A DNA stretch of 64,000 bases from DASQEH01 sp963765725. Its GTDB lineage: Bacteria; Actinomycetota; Actinomycetes; Propionibacteriales; Nocardioidaceae. A program made the translations under genes and the position numbers. The stretch spans positions 868,001-932,000 of the forward strand of contig CAVXXI010000003.1 of NCBI GenBank assembly GCA_963765725.1, read 5' to 3'. Numbering within the stretch: position 1 is the first letter of the stretch; every line of letters begins with the position of its first letter. Shown piece by piece: positions 1 to 9,046 of this stretch. Below the pieces are notes generated by a model. The model did no database searches, was not told the origin of the DNA, and saw only the letters and a program-made list of their open reading frames with translations.

Positions 1-268
1 CCACGAGGTCATCGACTCGTCGGCGCGCAAGATCGTCGACACGGTGACACGCACGGGCGCCAAGGTCGCGGGCCCGGTGCCGCTTCCCACGGAGAAGAAC
101 GTGTTCTGTGTCATCCGCTCGCCGCACAAGTACAAGGACAGCCGGGAGCACTTCGAGATGCGTACGCACAAGCGTCTCATCGACATCATTGACCCGACGC
201 CGAAGACGGTCGACTCGCTGATGCGGCTCGAGCTGCCTGCCGGCGTCGACATCGAGATCAAGCTCTGA
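1..268 (+). CDS. rpsJ: 30S ribosomal protein S10 (3' part)
   Basis: The reading frame is already open at base 2 and runs to TGA at 266-268, giving the last ~88 of about 102 residues. The segments VDTVTRTGAKVAGPVPLPT and RTHKRLIDIIDPT are diagnostic of S10, a head protein of the small subunit that also acts in antitermination as NusE. It heads the S10 operon, followed 14 bases later by rplC. The start lies outside the window. Confidence 0.97.
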   Translation, partial: HEVIDSSARKIVDTVTRTGAKVAGPVPLPTEKNVFCVIRSPHKYKDSREHFEMRTHKRLIDIIDPTPKTVDSLMRLELPAGVDIEIKL

Positions 269-282
269 GGACACCGACACCC

Positions 283-960
283 ATGAGCACTCCTTCACTC
301 TCCCCCGAACGAACCGTCCGTGGGCTGCTGGGCACCAAGCTCGGGATGACGCAGCTGTGGGACGAGAACAACCGCGTCGTACCCGTGAGCGTCATCTCGG
401 CGGCCTCCAACGTCGTCACCCAGGTCCGGGCCGCCGACACCGACGGGTACTCCGCCGTGCAGCTCGGCTTCGGTGAGGTCAAGGCCTCGAAGGTGACCAA
501 GCCGCTCGCGGGGCACTTCGAGAAGGCCGGGGTCACCCCTCGCCGCCACCTCGTCGAGATCCGCACCGCCGACGCGGGCAGCTACGCGCCGGGCCAGGAG
601 CTCAACGCCGACCTGTTCACGGCCGGCGAGAAGATCGACGTCACCGGCACCAGCAAGGGTAAGGGCTTCGCCGGTGTGATGAAGCGGCACGGGTTCCACG
701 GCGTGAGCGCGTCGCACGGCTCGCACCGCAACCACCGCAAGCCTGGCTCCATCGGCGGCTGCTCCACCCCTGGCCGCGTCTTCAAGGGGATGCGGATGGC
801 CGGGCGGATGGGCGTCGAGACGATCACGGTCCAGAACCTCACCGTGCACGCCGTCGACGCCGACCGCGGCCTCATCCTCGTGAAGGGCGCCATCCCCGGC
901 GCGCGCGGCACCGTTGTCATCGTCCGCAGTGCGGCCAAGGCGAAGGGAGACGAGCAGTGA
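283..960 (+). CDS. rplC: 50S ribosomal protein L3
   Basis: 225 residues, slightly longer than E. coli L3 (209) because of a short N-terminal lead before GLLGTKLGMTQLWD. The conserved glycine-rich loop SHGSHRNHRKPGSIGGCS, which reaches toward the peptidyl transferase centre, is intact near residues 145-162. Early-assembly 23S rRNA binder. The ATG at 283 lies 14 bases after rpsJ, and the stop overlaps the rplD start by 4 bases, so translation of the two is probably coupled. Confidence 0.98.
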   Translation: MSTPSLSPERTVRGLLGTKLGMTQLWDENNRVVPVSVISAASNVVTQVRAADTDGYSAVQLGFGEVKASKVTKPLAGHFEKAGVTPRRHLVEIRTADAGSYAPGQELNADLFTAGEKIDVTGTSKGKGFAGVMKRHGFHGVSASHGSHRNHRKPGSIGGCSTPGRVFKGMRMAGRMGVETITVQNLTVHAVDADRGLILVKGAIPGARGTVVIVRSAAKAKGDEQ

Positions 961-1955
961 CCACGGTCGACATCCTCGACGCCTCCGGAAACAAGTCGGG
1001 CACGGTCGAGCTCCCCGCCGAGATCTTCGACGTACAGGTCAACATCCCGCTGATCCACCAGGTGGTCGTCGCCCAGCAGGCCGCGGCCCGCCAGGGCACA
1101 CACTCCACCAAGAACCGCGGCGAGGTCGCTGGTGGCGGCCGCAAGCCGTACCGGCAGAAGGGCACCGGCCGGGCCCGTCAGGGCTCGATCCGCGCCCCCC
1201 AGTTCGCCGGTGGCGGGTCGGTCAACGGGCCAACGCCGCATGACTACGTCCAGCGCACCCCGAAGAAGATGAAGGCTGCGGCGCTGCGCGGAGCGCTCTC
1301 CGACCGTGCCCGCGACGGCCGCGTCCACGTCGTCGAGGGCCTCGTCGACGGCGACACGGCGTCCACCAAGGCCGCGCGGAACGCGCTGGCAGCGATCACG
1401 TCTCGCCCCCGCACCCTCGTGGTGCTCGACCGGGGCGACGACGTCACCTGGCTGAGCCTGCGCAACGTCGACACGATCCACGTCCTGCACGTCGACCAGC
1501 TCAACACGTATGACGTCCTGCTCAGCGACGACGTCGTGTTCACGAAGGGCGCCTACGACACCTTCGTCTCGGGCTCTGCCGGGAGTCGCGCCGCCAAGCC
1601 GGCTCAGCCGGCGGCTCGCGAGGACAACGTGTCGGACAGCACCAGGACCGGTGCCACACAGGCTCCGGCTTCGCCCGACGCCGAGCCCGACTCCGCCGAC
1701 GCGTCAGATGCCGCGCCGTACGGGGCCGGCTCCGTTCAGTCGCTCGACGGCGGTGAAGCGCCGGCCGGGTACACCGTCAAGGGCAACTCCACGTCGATGA
1801 AGTACCACACGCCCGAGGGCCAGTGGTACGAGCAGACGGTCGCCGACGTGTGGTTCGACGGCGTTGAGTCCGCCGAGGCCGCCGGGTTCGTGGAGGCGGG
1901 ATCGACCGCGTCGATCGAGGCCAATGAGGCGAAGGACGAGGAGGCCGACAAGTGA
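957..1955 (+). CDS. rplD: 50S ribosomal protein L4 with a long C-terminal extension
   Basis: 332 residues, whereas L4 is usually 205-225. Residues 1-206 are ordinary L4, with the tunnel-loop motif GEVAGGGRKPYRQKGTGRAR. Residues 207-332 are extra: a Pro/Ala/Asp-rich linker (about 207-252), then a compact module of about 58 residues (about 253-310) with KGN, MKYHTP, WYEQT and VWFDGVESAEAAGF, then an acidic tail. The module resembles short C-terminal modules seen on assorted actinobacterial proteins, and loosely the Ada-type zinc module without its cysteines; that comparison is from memory. Start GTG at 957 overlaps rplC; the stop overlaps rplW. Confidence 0.96.
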   Translation: MTTVDILDASGNKSGTVELPAEIFDVQVNIPLIHQVVVAQQAAARQGTHSTKNRGEVAGGGRKPYRQKGTGRARQGSIRAPQFAGGGSVNGPTPHDYVQRTPKKMKAAALRGALSDRARDGRVHVVEGLVDGDTASTKAARNALAAITSRPRTLVVLDRGDDVTWLSLRNVDTIHVLHVDQLNTYDVLLSDDVVFTKGAYDTFVSGSAGSRAAKPAQPAAREDNVSDSTRTGATQAPASPDAEPDSADASDAAPYGAGSVQSLDGGEAPAGYTVKGNSTSMKYHTPEGQWYEQTVADVWFDGVESAEAAGFVEAGSTASIEANEAKDEEADK

Positions 1956-2257
1956 GCAACCTGTACAAGGACCACCGCGACGTGCTGGTCGCTCCCGTGG
2001 TGAGCGAGAAGTCCTACTCCCTGCTCGACCAGAACAAGTACACCTTCTTGGTGCGCCCCGACTCCAACAAGACGGAGATCAAGATCGCCGTCGAGAAGGT
2101 GTTCAACGTCAAGGTGACGAGCGTCAACACGATCAACCGGCCAGGCAAGCGCCGGCGTACCCGCTTCGGCTGGGGAAGCCGCCCCGACACCAAGCGCGCC
2201 ATCGTCAGCGTGGCCGCCGGGCAGCGCATCGACATCTTCGGAGGTCCGGTCTCCTGA
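1952..2257 (+). CDS. rplW: 50S ribosomal protein L23
   Basis: 101 residues, normal length. LVAPVVSEKSYSLLDQNKYTF and the C-terminal RTRFGWGSRPDTKRAIV segment identify L23, which sits at the exit tunnel and docks trigger factor and SRP. The GTG start at 1952 overlaps the end of rplD by 4 bases. rplB follows after 29 bases. Confidence 0.97.
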   Translation: MSNLYKDHRDVLVAPVVSEKSYSLLDQNKYTFLVRPDSNKTEIKIAVEKVFNVKVTSVNTINRPGKRRRTRFGWGSRPDTKRAIVSVAAGQRIDIFGGPVS

Positions 2258-2286
2258 CCGGGCTGGACGACGAGGACTGAGAACTC

Positions 2287-3120
<834 letters not shown>

Positions 3121-3129
3121 GCGAAAGCG

Positions 3130-3411
3130 ATGCCACGTAGCCTGAAGAAGGGTCCCTTCGTCGACGACCACCTGCAGAAGAAGGTGGACGTCCAGAACGA
3201 CAAGGGCACCAAGAACGTCATCAAGACCTGGTCGCGCCGGTCGATGATCGTGCCGAACATGATCGGTCACACGATCGCCGTCCACGACGGGCGCAAGCAC
3301 GTGCCGATCTTCGTGACCGACTCGATGGTCGGCCACAAGCTCGGTGAGTTCGCGCCGACCCGGACCTTCCGCGGTCACGAGAAGGACGACCGAAAGAGCC
3401 GCCGCCGCTGA
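3130..3411 (+). CDS. rpsS: 30S ribosomal protein S19
   Basis: 93 residues starting PRSLKKGPFVDDHL, with SRRSMIVPNMIGHTIAVHDG in the middle. It forms a complex with S13 in the head of the 30S subunit. The start is fixed by the family N-terminus. Between rplB and rplV in the canonical S10 order. Confidence 0.98.
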   Translation: MPRSLKKGPFVDDHLQKKVDVQNDKGTKNVIKTWSRRSMIVPNMIGHTIAVHDGRKHVPIFVTDSMVGHKLGEFAPTRTFRGHEKDDRKSRRR

Positions 3412-3447
3412 CGCGGTGGCCGACGACATGGTGAGAGAAGGAAGAGC

Positions 3448-3900
3448 ATGAGCGCCACCGAGCGCAGGCGTACGAGCGCCCGCCGCGACACCCTGCTGGG
3501 CGACCAGCAGGGAGCCTTCGCCGTTGCGCGCTTCGTCCGGGTCACCCCGATGAAGGCGCGCCGGGTCGTCGACATGGTCCGCGGTGTCGCCGTCGACGAC
3601 GCCCTCGCGACGCTGCGGTTCGCTCCTCAGACGGCCAGCGAGACGGTCTACAAGGTGCTCGAGAGCGCTGTCGCCAACGCCACGACGACCGAGGGCCTCG
3701 AGCGCGGCGACCTGGTCGTGACGAAGGCGCTCGTCGACGAGGGGCCGACCCTCAAGCGGTTCCGGCCGCGGGCGCAGGGCCGCGCCACCCGCATCCTCAA
3801 GCGCACCAGCCACATCACGCTGGTCGTCCAGCCCGGTGACACCGGCAGGGCGACCTCGTCCACCAGCACCACCGCCCGCAGAAGGGGAGGATCCCGCTAA
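3448..3900 (+). CDS. rplV: 50S ribosomal protein L22
   Basis: 150 residues against about 110-115 in E. coli. The core VRVTPMKARRVVDMVRG through RPRAQGRATRILKRTSHI is normal; the excess is an N-terminal lead of about 25 residues and a basic, Ser/Thr/Arg-rich C-terminal tail. L22 lines the exit tunnel opposite L4. The ATG at 3448 follows a GAGAGAAGGAAG ribosome-binding stretch. Its TAA shares one base with the rpsC ATG (TAATG). Confidence 0.97.
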   Translation: MSATERRRTSARRDTLLGDQQGAFAVARFVRVTPMKARRVVDMVRGVAVDDALATLRFAPQTASETVYKVLESAVANATTTEGLERGDLVVTKALVDEGPTLKRFRPRAQGRATRILKRTSHITLVVQPGDTGRATSSTSTTARRRGGSR

Positions 3901-4757
3901 TGGGCCAGAAGGTGAACCCGAACGGATTCCGCCTCGGCATCTCCACCGACCACAAGAGCCGTTGGTACGCCGACAAGCTGTACAAGTCCTACGTCGGCGA
4001 GGACGTCGCCGTCCGCAAGCTGCTGACCAAGGGCATGGACCGCGCCGGCATCAGCCGCGTCGAGATCGAGCGCACCCGCGACCGCGTCTCGGTGACGATC
4101 TACACCGCCCGCCCGGGCATCGTGATCGGGCGCCGTGGTGCCGAGGCCGACCGGATCCGCGAGAACCTCGAGAAGCTCACCGGCAAGCAGGTGAAGCTCA
4201 ACATCCGCGAGGTCCTGAACCCCGAGATCGACGCCCAGCTCGTCGCGCAGGGCGTTGCCGAGCAGCTCTCCAGCCGCGTCGCGTACCGCCGGGCGATGCG
4301 CAAGGCGATCCAGACCGCCATGCGCTCGGGTGCGAAGGGCATCCGGATCCAGTGCTCGGGCCGTCTCGGCGGCGCTGAGATGTCGCGCTCGGACTTCTAC
4401 CGCGAGGGCCGGGTACCGCTGCACACGCTGCGGGCCGACATCGACTACGGCTTCTACGAGGCCAAGACGACCTTCGGGCGCATCGGCGTCAAGGTGTGGA
4501 TCTACAAGGGCGAGGTCGCCGGTACCCGCGCCGAGCGCGAGGCGCAGGCGGCCGTGCTGGCCCAGGCCGGCAACCGCAACCGGCCTACCACGCGCGGCCG
4601 TCGTACCGACCGGCCCGACCGGCGCCCGGACGCACCGGCGACCGAGGCTGCGCCCGCGGAGACAACTGCGGCGCCGGAGACAGCGTCTGCTCCCGTGGCG
4701 AGTGCCGCCGCAGCCCCGACAACCGCTCCCGTCGAGACTTCCGGACAGGGGGCCTGA
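3900..4757 (+). CDS. rpsC: 30S ribosomal protein S3
   Basis: 285 residues; the core ends near residue 215. It has the N-terminal MGQKVNPNGFRLGI, the KH domain with IVIGRRGAEADRI, and the C-terminal domain with GVKVWIYKGEV. The last 60-70 residues are a low-complexity tail, first Arg/Asp-rich, then Ala/Pro/Thr/Glu-rich, common in actinobacterial S3 and of unknown function. Start ATG overlaps the rplV stop by one base. Confidence 0.98.
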   Translation: MGQKVNPNGFRLGISTDHKSRWYADKLYKSYVGEDVAVRKLLTKGMDRAGISRVEIERTRDRVSVTIYTARPGIVIGRRGAEADRIRENLEKLTGKQVKLNIREVLNPEIDAQLVAQGVAEQLSSRVAYRRAMRKAIQTAMRSGAKGIRIQCSGRLGGAEMSRSDFYREGRVPLHTLRADIDYGFYEAKTTFGRIGVKVWIYKGEVAGTRAEREAQAAVLAQAGNRNRPTTRGRRTDRPDRRPDAPATEAAPAETTAAPETASAPVASAAAAPTTAPVETSGQGA

Positions 4758-4758
4758 C

Positions 4759-5178
4759 GTGCTCATCCCCCGTAGGGTCAAGCACCGCAAGCAGCACCAC
4801 CCGAAGCGCACCGGAGCCGCCACCGGCGGTACGGCGCTCAACTTCGGCGACTTCGGCATCCAGGCCATCGAGCCGGCGTACGTGACCAACCGGCAGATCG
4901 AGTCGGCCCGTATCGCGATGACACGGCACATCCGCCGCGGCGGCAAGGTCTGGATCAACATCTACCCCGACCGTCCGCTGACCAAGAAGCCCGCAGAGAC
5001 GCGGATGGGCTCCGGTAAGGGATCGCCTGAGTGGTGGATCGCCAATGTCAAGCCGGGCCGGGTCATGTTCGAGCTGTCTGGTGTCACCGAAGAGGTCGCC
5101 CGGGAAGCCATGCGCAGAGCGATCCACAAGCTGCCGATGAAGTGCAAGTTCATCAGCCGTCAGTCAGGGGAGTTCTGA
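4759..5178 (+). CDS. rplP: 50S ribosomal protein L16
   Basis: 139 residues beginning LIPRRVKHRKQHH after a GTG at 4759, one base after the rpsC stop; the family N-terminus fixes this start although the frame is open further upstream. RRGGKVWINIYPDRPLTKKP and MGSGKGSPEWWIANVKPG are the L16 signatures. It sits near the A site of the large subunit. Its TGA overlaps the rpmC ATG by one base. Confidence 0.98.
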   Translation: MLIPRRVKHRKQHHPKRTGAATGGTALNFGDFGIQAIEPAYVTNRQIESARIAMTRHIRRGGKVWINIYPDRPLTKKPAETRMGSGKGSPEWWIANVKPGRVMFELSGVTEEVAREAMRRAIHKLPMKCKFISRQSGEF

Positions 5179-5420
5179 TGAGTGACATCTCGACAGCGGC
5201 CGAGCTGCGGCATCTCGACGCCGACTCGCTCGAGGAGAAGCTCCGCGAGCACAAGGAAGAGCTGTTCAACCTGCGCTTCCAGGCCGCGACGGGCCAGCTC
5301 GAGTCCCACGGCAGGCTGCGTGCGGTCCGCCGCGACATCGCCCGGATCTACACGATTCTCCGTGAGCGCGAGCTCGGCATCAGTGACATTGCGACGAACG
5401 ACGACGAGGGAGCGGCATGA
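5178..5420 (+). CDS. rpmC: 50S ribosomal protein L29
   Basis: 80 residues: a helical hairpin protein with LRHLDADSLEEKLREHKEEL and LRFQAATGQLESHGRLRAVR, typical of L29 at the tunnel exit. The open frame extends upstream inside rplP, but the ATG at 5178 (TGATG overlap) gives the family length. The acidic end DIATNDDEGAA overlaps the rpsQ start by 4 bases. Confidence 0.96.
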   Translation: MSDISTAAELRHLDADSLEEKLREHKEELFNLRFQAATGQLESHGRLRAVRRDIARIYTILRERELGISDIATNDDEGAA

Positions 5421-5737
5421 CCGAGACGACACCAGCGACATCAGGACCGTCGGCGACCGGGTCGGGCACCTCGTCCACCGTCGAGGACCGCAACCGGCGC
5501 AAGTCCCGCGAAGGGCTCGTGATCAGCGACAAGATGGACAAGACCGTCGTCGTGTCCGTCGAGGACAGGGTCAAGCACGCGCTGTACGGCAAGGTGCTGC
5601 GGCGTACCAGCAAGCTCAAGGCCCACGACGAGCAGAACCAGTGCGGCGTCGGCGACCGGGTCCTCATCATGGAGACCCGCCCGTTGTCGGCCACCAAGCG
5701 ATGGCGCGTCGTGACCGTGCTCGAGAAGGCACAGTGA
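5417..5737 (+). CDS. rpsQ: 30S ribosomal protein S17
   Basis: 106 residues; the core REGLVISDKMDKTVVVSVED (residues ~33-52) through RPLSATKRWRVVTVLEKA is S17. The first ~30 residues are a Thr/Ser/Pro-rich lead, typical in Actinobacteria. ATG overlaps the rpmC stop. A 94-base gap with no recognisable gene or strong hairpin separates it from rplN. Confidence 0.97.
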   Translation: MTETTPATSGPSATGSGTSSTVEDRNRRKSREGLVISDKMDKTVVVSVEDRVKHALYGKVLRRTSKLKAHDEQNQCGVGDRVLIMETRPLSATKRWRVVTVLEKAQ

Positions 5738-5831
5738 CCGGCCGCACGAGTAGGTGCTGCGCGCGCCCGAACGAAACGTCTACCCGCCGGACGGCTGTGC
5801 TGTCCGGCTCGTCAGCCAGTAGGGATTCCCG

Positions 5832-6200
5832 ATGATCCAGCAGGAGTCGCGGCTCAAGGTCGCCGACAACACCGGTGCCAAGCAGATCCTGTGCATCCGC
5901 GTGCTCGGCGGCTCCGGCCGCCGCTACGCCGGCATCGGCGACGTCATCGTCGCCACGGTCAAGGACGCGATCCCGGGCGGCAACGTCAAGAAGGGCGACG
6001 TCGTCAAGGCGGTCATCGTCCGTACCGTCAAGGAGCGTCGGCGCCCGGACGGGTCGTACATCCGCTTCGACGAGAACGCCGCGGTAATCCTCCGGCCGGA
6101 CGGTGAGCCGCGCGGTACCCGCATCTTCGGCCCGGTCGGCCGGGAGCTGCGCGACAAGCGGTTCATGAAGATCATCTCGCTCGCACCGGAGGTGCTCTGA
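5832..6200 (+). CDS. rplN: 50S ribosomal protein L14
   Basis: 122 residues, the exact family length, starting MIQQESRLKVADNTGAKQIL and carrying GDVIVATVKDAIPGG and RFDENAAVIL. First gene of the classical spc group; L14 forms an intersubunit bridge. An AGGGAT box lies just before the ATG. The 127 bases to rplX hold two imperfect copies of a roughly 20-base phrase centred on tcgcgaaccg (about 6244 and 6300) and no gene. Confidence 0.98.
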   Translation: MIQQESRLKVADNTGAKQILCIRVLGGSGRRYAGIGDVIVATVKDAIPGGNVKKGDVVKAVIVRTVKERRRPDGSYIRFDENAAVILRPDGEPRGTRIFGPVGRELRDKRFMKIISLAPEVL

Positions 6201-6327
6201 ATGTCGCCGATATTCACCGGGCAGAAATGCGGACGTCCAGGGACCTCGCGAACCGAAGCACGTCGGGCCCGGAGCTGCACCGGGCACAACTCAGGAACGT
6301 CGCGAACCGCAGCAAGGGAGCGCTGAC

Positions 6328-6702
6328 ATGGCGAGAACACTGACGATCAAGAAGGGCGACGTCGTCCGCATCATCGCGGGCAGGGACAAGGGCGCCGAAG
6401 GCAAGGTCATCGCGGTCCTGCCCGAGCAGAACCGGGTGATCGTCGAGGGTGTCAACCGGGTCAAACGGCACACCAAGGTCGTCAACCAGGGCGGCCGCGC
6501 CGGCTCGACCGGCGGCATCATCACCCAGGAGGCGTCGATCCACGCCTCCAACGTCATGCTGCTCACCGAGGTCGACGGCAAGAAGGTGCCGACCCGGATC
6601 GGCGCCAAGCGCGTCGAGGTCTCCAAGAGCCGCACCGACGGGACCACGTACACCGCCCACCGCAGCGTGCGCGTCGCCAGCAAGAACGGGGAGGAGATCT
6701 GA
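6328..6702 (+). CDS. rplX: 50S ribosomal protein L24
   Basis: 124 residues, slightly longer than the usual 103-110. The KOW motif KKGDVVRIIAGRDKGAEGKV at the N-terminus, followed by EGVNRVKRHTK, identifies this assembly-initiator protein. The TGA overlaps the rplE ATG by one base. Confidence 0.97.
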   Translation: MARTLTIKKGDVVRIIAGRDKGAEGKVIAVLPEQNRVIVEGVNRVKRHTKVVNQGGRAGSTGGIITQEASIHASNVMLLTEVDGKKVPTRIGAKRVEVSKSRTDGTTYTAHRSVRVASKNGEEI

Positions 6703-7301
6703 TGACGACCACGACCGAAGAGTCGGCGCAGACCGCCACCGAGCCCGAGGTCCGGACGGCTCCGCGTTTCAAGACTCGCTACCGCGACGAGATCATGCCC
6801 GCGCTCAAGCAGGAGTTCGGCTACGCCAACGTCATGCAGATCCCGGGCCTGACCAAGATCGTCGTCAACATGGGCGTCGGTGAGGCCGCCCGCGACTCCA
6901 AGCTGATGGAGGGCGCGGTCCGGGACCTGGCAACCATCACCGGGCAGAAGCCGCAGGTGACCAGGGCACGCAAGTCGATCGCACAGTTCAAGCTCCGCGA
7001 GGGCATGCCCATCGGCGCCCACGTGACGCTGCGGGGCGACCGGATGTGGGAGTTCCTCGACCGGCTCCTGACCCTGGCGCTGCCCCGCATCAGGGACTTC
7101 CGGGGCCTGTCGCCGAGGCAGTTCGACGGCCGCGGCAACTACACCTTCGGGCTGACCGAGCAGGTCATGTTCCACGAGATCAACCAGGACCGGATCGACC
7201 GCCAGCGCGGCATGGACATCACGGTGGTCACGACCGCGACGAACGACGACGAGGGTCGCTCGCTCCTGCGGCATCTTGGTTTCCCCTTCGCGGAGCGATG
7301 A
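6702..7301 (+). CDS. rplE: 50S ribosomal protein L5
   Basis: 199 residues; a ~20-residue lead precedes the core RFKTRYRDEIMPALKQEFGY. QIPGLTKIVVNMGVGEA, RGDRMWEFLDRLL and RDFRGLSPRQFDGRGNY are canonical. L5 carries 5S rRNA and contacts the P-site tRNA. The end of the gene, including its stop, is the first copy of a short repeat that fills the gap before rpsN. Confidence 0.98.
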   Translation: MTTTTEESAQTATEPEVRTAPRFKTRYRDEIMPALKQEFGYANVMQIPGLTKIVVNMGVGEAARDSKLMEGAVRDLATITGQKPQVTRARKSIAQFKLREGMPIGAHVTLRGDRMWEFLDRLLTLALPRIRDFRGLSPRQFDGRGNYTFGLTEQVMFHEINQDRIDRQRGMDITVVTTATNDDEGRSLLRHLGFPFAER

Positions 7302-7363
7302 AATGTGCAGAGCGCGGAGCGATGAGTATGCAGAGCTGGCAGCGATGAGAGCCGAAGCGATGA
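7294..7363 (+). repeat. Four copies of an 8-base word after rplE
   Basis: The word AGCGATGA occurs at 7294, 7318, 7341 and 7356 (spacings 24, 23 and 15), each preceded by a similar gcaGAGC- or GGAGC-like stretch. The first copy contains the rplE stop codon, so the spacer looks like repeated duplication of the gene's own last bases. Confidence 0.6.
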
Positions 7364-7385
7364 CACAGCAGAGCAAGGAGAACTG

Positions 7386-7571
7386 ATGGCCAAGACATCC
7401 CTACGGGTGAAGGCCGCGCGCAAACCAAAGTTCGCGGTTCGCGCCTATACCCGTTGCCAGCGCTGCGGGCGGCCCAAGGCGGTCTACCGCAAGTTCGGAC
7501 TCTGCCGTATCTGCCTGCGCGAGATGGCGCACCGCGGCGAGCTCCCCGGCATCACCAAGAGCAGCTGGTAA
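7386..7571 (+). CDS. rpsN: 30S ribosomal protein S14, zinc-binding short form (type Z)
   Basis: 61 residues, the short C+ form. Two zinc pairs are visible, CQRC and CRIC, in CQRCGRPKAVYRKFGLCRIC. The start MAKTSLRVKAARKPKF matches the family. It binds late in the 30S head near S3 and S10. An AAGGAG box lies just before the ATG. Confidence 0.97.
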   Translation: MAKTSLRVKAARKPKFAVRAYTRCQRCGRPKAVYRKFGLCRICLREMAHRGELPGITKSSW

Positions 7572-7650
7572 ACCCACCGATACACGAGTCGCCGAAGGTC
7601 GGCCGTCGAGACGACAGCCGAAACCACAGCGGGAGAGAAGGCCACCGGCC

Positions 7651-8057
7651 ATGACGATGACAGACCCAATCGCGGACATGCTGACCCGTCTGCGCAACGC
7701 CAACCAGGCATACCACGACACGGTCACCATGCCCTACAGCAAGCTGAAGGCGGGAGTTGCCGAGATCCTCCAGCAGGAGGGCTACATCGGCTCCTGGAAG
7801 GTCGACGCACCCCGGAGGGGGTCGTCGGCAAGATGCTCGTTGTCGACCTCAAGTACGGCCCCAACCGGGAGCGCTCGATCGCCGGCATCCGCCGGATCAG
7901 CAAGCCCGGCCTGCGCGTGTACGCGAAGGCCACCGCGCTGCCGAAGGTCCTCGGTGGCCTGGGCGTCGCCATCATCTCCACGTCGACGGGACTGCTCACC
8001 GACCGGCAGGCCAAGCAGAAGGGCGTAGGTGGGGAAGTCCTCGCCTACGTCTGGTAG
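7651..8057 (+). CDS. rpsH: 30S ribosomal protein S8, interrupted by a -1 frameshift
   Basis: The first part (7651 to about 7812) reads MTMTDPIADMLTRLRNAN through GYIGSWKVDAP. The rest, EGVVGKMLVVDLKYGPNRER to KGVGGEVLAYVW, continues in the next frame from about 7812. One C is missing from the CCCC run at 7810-7813: with five Cs the phrase reads VDAPPEGVVGKM and the whole gives a normal S8 of about 135 residues. S8 is an essential primary 16S rRNA binder and translational regulator of the spc operon, so a sequencing or assembly error is more likely than a true null. Confidence 0.93.
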
Positions 8058-8080
8058 CGCGGACCAGGAAGAGGAAGACC

Positions 8081-8623
8081 ATGTCACGTATCGGCAAGCT
8101 CCCGATCCCGGTCCCGTCCGGGGTCGACGTCGCCATCGAGGGCCAGACCATCACGGTCAAGGGCCCGCGAGGCACCCTGTCGCACACTGTCAGCGAGCCC
8201 ATCGCGGTCGAGAAGGCCGACGACGGGACGCTCGAGGTCCGGCGACCCGACGACGAGCGCCAGAGCAAGGCCCTGCACGGCCTGTCCCGCACCCTCATCG
8301 CCAACATGGTGACCGGCGTGACCGCCGGCTACGAGAAGCGGCTCGAGATCGTCGGCGTCGGGTACCGCGTCGTACCTAGGGGCCCGACAGCGCTGGAGTT
8401 CTCGCTCGGCTACAGCCACCAGATCACCTTCAACGCCCCCGAGGGCGTCACGTTCACCGTCGAGGCTCCGACCCGGTTCTCGGTCCAGGGCATCGACAAA
8501 CAGGCAGTAGGCGAGGTCGCGGCCAACATCCGCAAGCTCCGCAAACCCGAGCCGTACAAGGGCAAGGGGATCCGGTACGCCGGGGAGCAGATCCGCCGCA
8601 AGGTCGGAAAGGCCGGTAAGTAG
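8081..8623 (+). CDS. rplF: 50S ribosomal protein L6
   Basis: 180 residues starting MSRIGKLPIPVPSGVDV; two tandem L6 folds, the second with FSVQGIDKQAVGEVAANIRK and the C-terminal EPYKGKGIRYAGEQIRRK near the sarcin-ricin loop. ATG at 8081 follows GGAAGAGGAAGACC, a good ribosome-binding region; the longer upstream frame overlaps rpsH and is not used. Confidence 0.98.
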   Translation: MSRIGKLPIPVPSGVDVAIEGQTITVKGPRGTLSHTVSEPIAVEKADDGTLEVRRPDDERQSKALHGLSRTLIANMVTGVTAGYEKRLEIVGVGYRVVPRGPTALEFSLGYSHQITFNAPEGVTFTVEAPTRFSVQGIDKQAVGEVAANIRKLRKPEPYKGKGIRYAGEQIRRKVGKAGK

Positions 8624-8625
8624 TC

Positions 8626-9009
8626 ATGCCGATCGCACTCAAAGCCGGGAAGCACACGGCAGCCAAGACCACGTCGCGCGCGCGTCGGCAGATGCGCGGG
8701 CGCAAGAAGCTCCAGGGGTCGGCCGAGCGGCCGCGCCTGGTCGTCACCCGGTCGAGCCGGCACGTCTTCGCGCAAGTCGTCGACGACCTGGGGGGCAGGA
8801 CGGTCGCCTCCGCCAGCACGATGGAGGCCGACATCCGGGCCCTCGACGGCGACAAGTCCGCCCGGGCACGCCGGGTCGGCGAGTTGGTCGCGGAGCGTGC
8901 CAAGGCCGCCGGCATCAGCTCGGTCGTCTTCGACCGGGCCGGCAACAAGTACCACGGGCGGGTGGCCGCCCTGGCCGACGGCGCCCGCGAGGGTGGCCTG
9001 GCCCTGTGA
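8626..9009 (+). CDS. rplR: 50S ribosomal protein L18
   Basis: 127 residues with the basic N-terminus (ARRQMRGRKKLQGSAERPRL) and the end VVFDRAGNKYHGRVAALADG typical of L18, which with L5 attaches 5S rRNA to the large subunit. ATG two bases after the rplF stop. Confidence 0.97.
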   Translation: MPIALKAGKHTAAKTTSRARRQMRGRKKLQGSAERPRLVVTRSSRHVFAQVVDDLGGRTVASASTMEADIRALDGDKSARARRVGELVAERAKAAGISSVVFDRAGNKYHGRVAALADGAREGGLAL

Positions 9010-9046
9010 CCAGTCCCCACGACGTACAAGAGAGAAGGTAGTTCGA

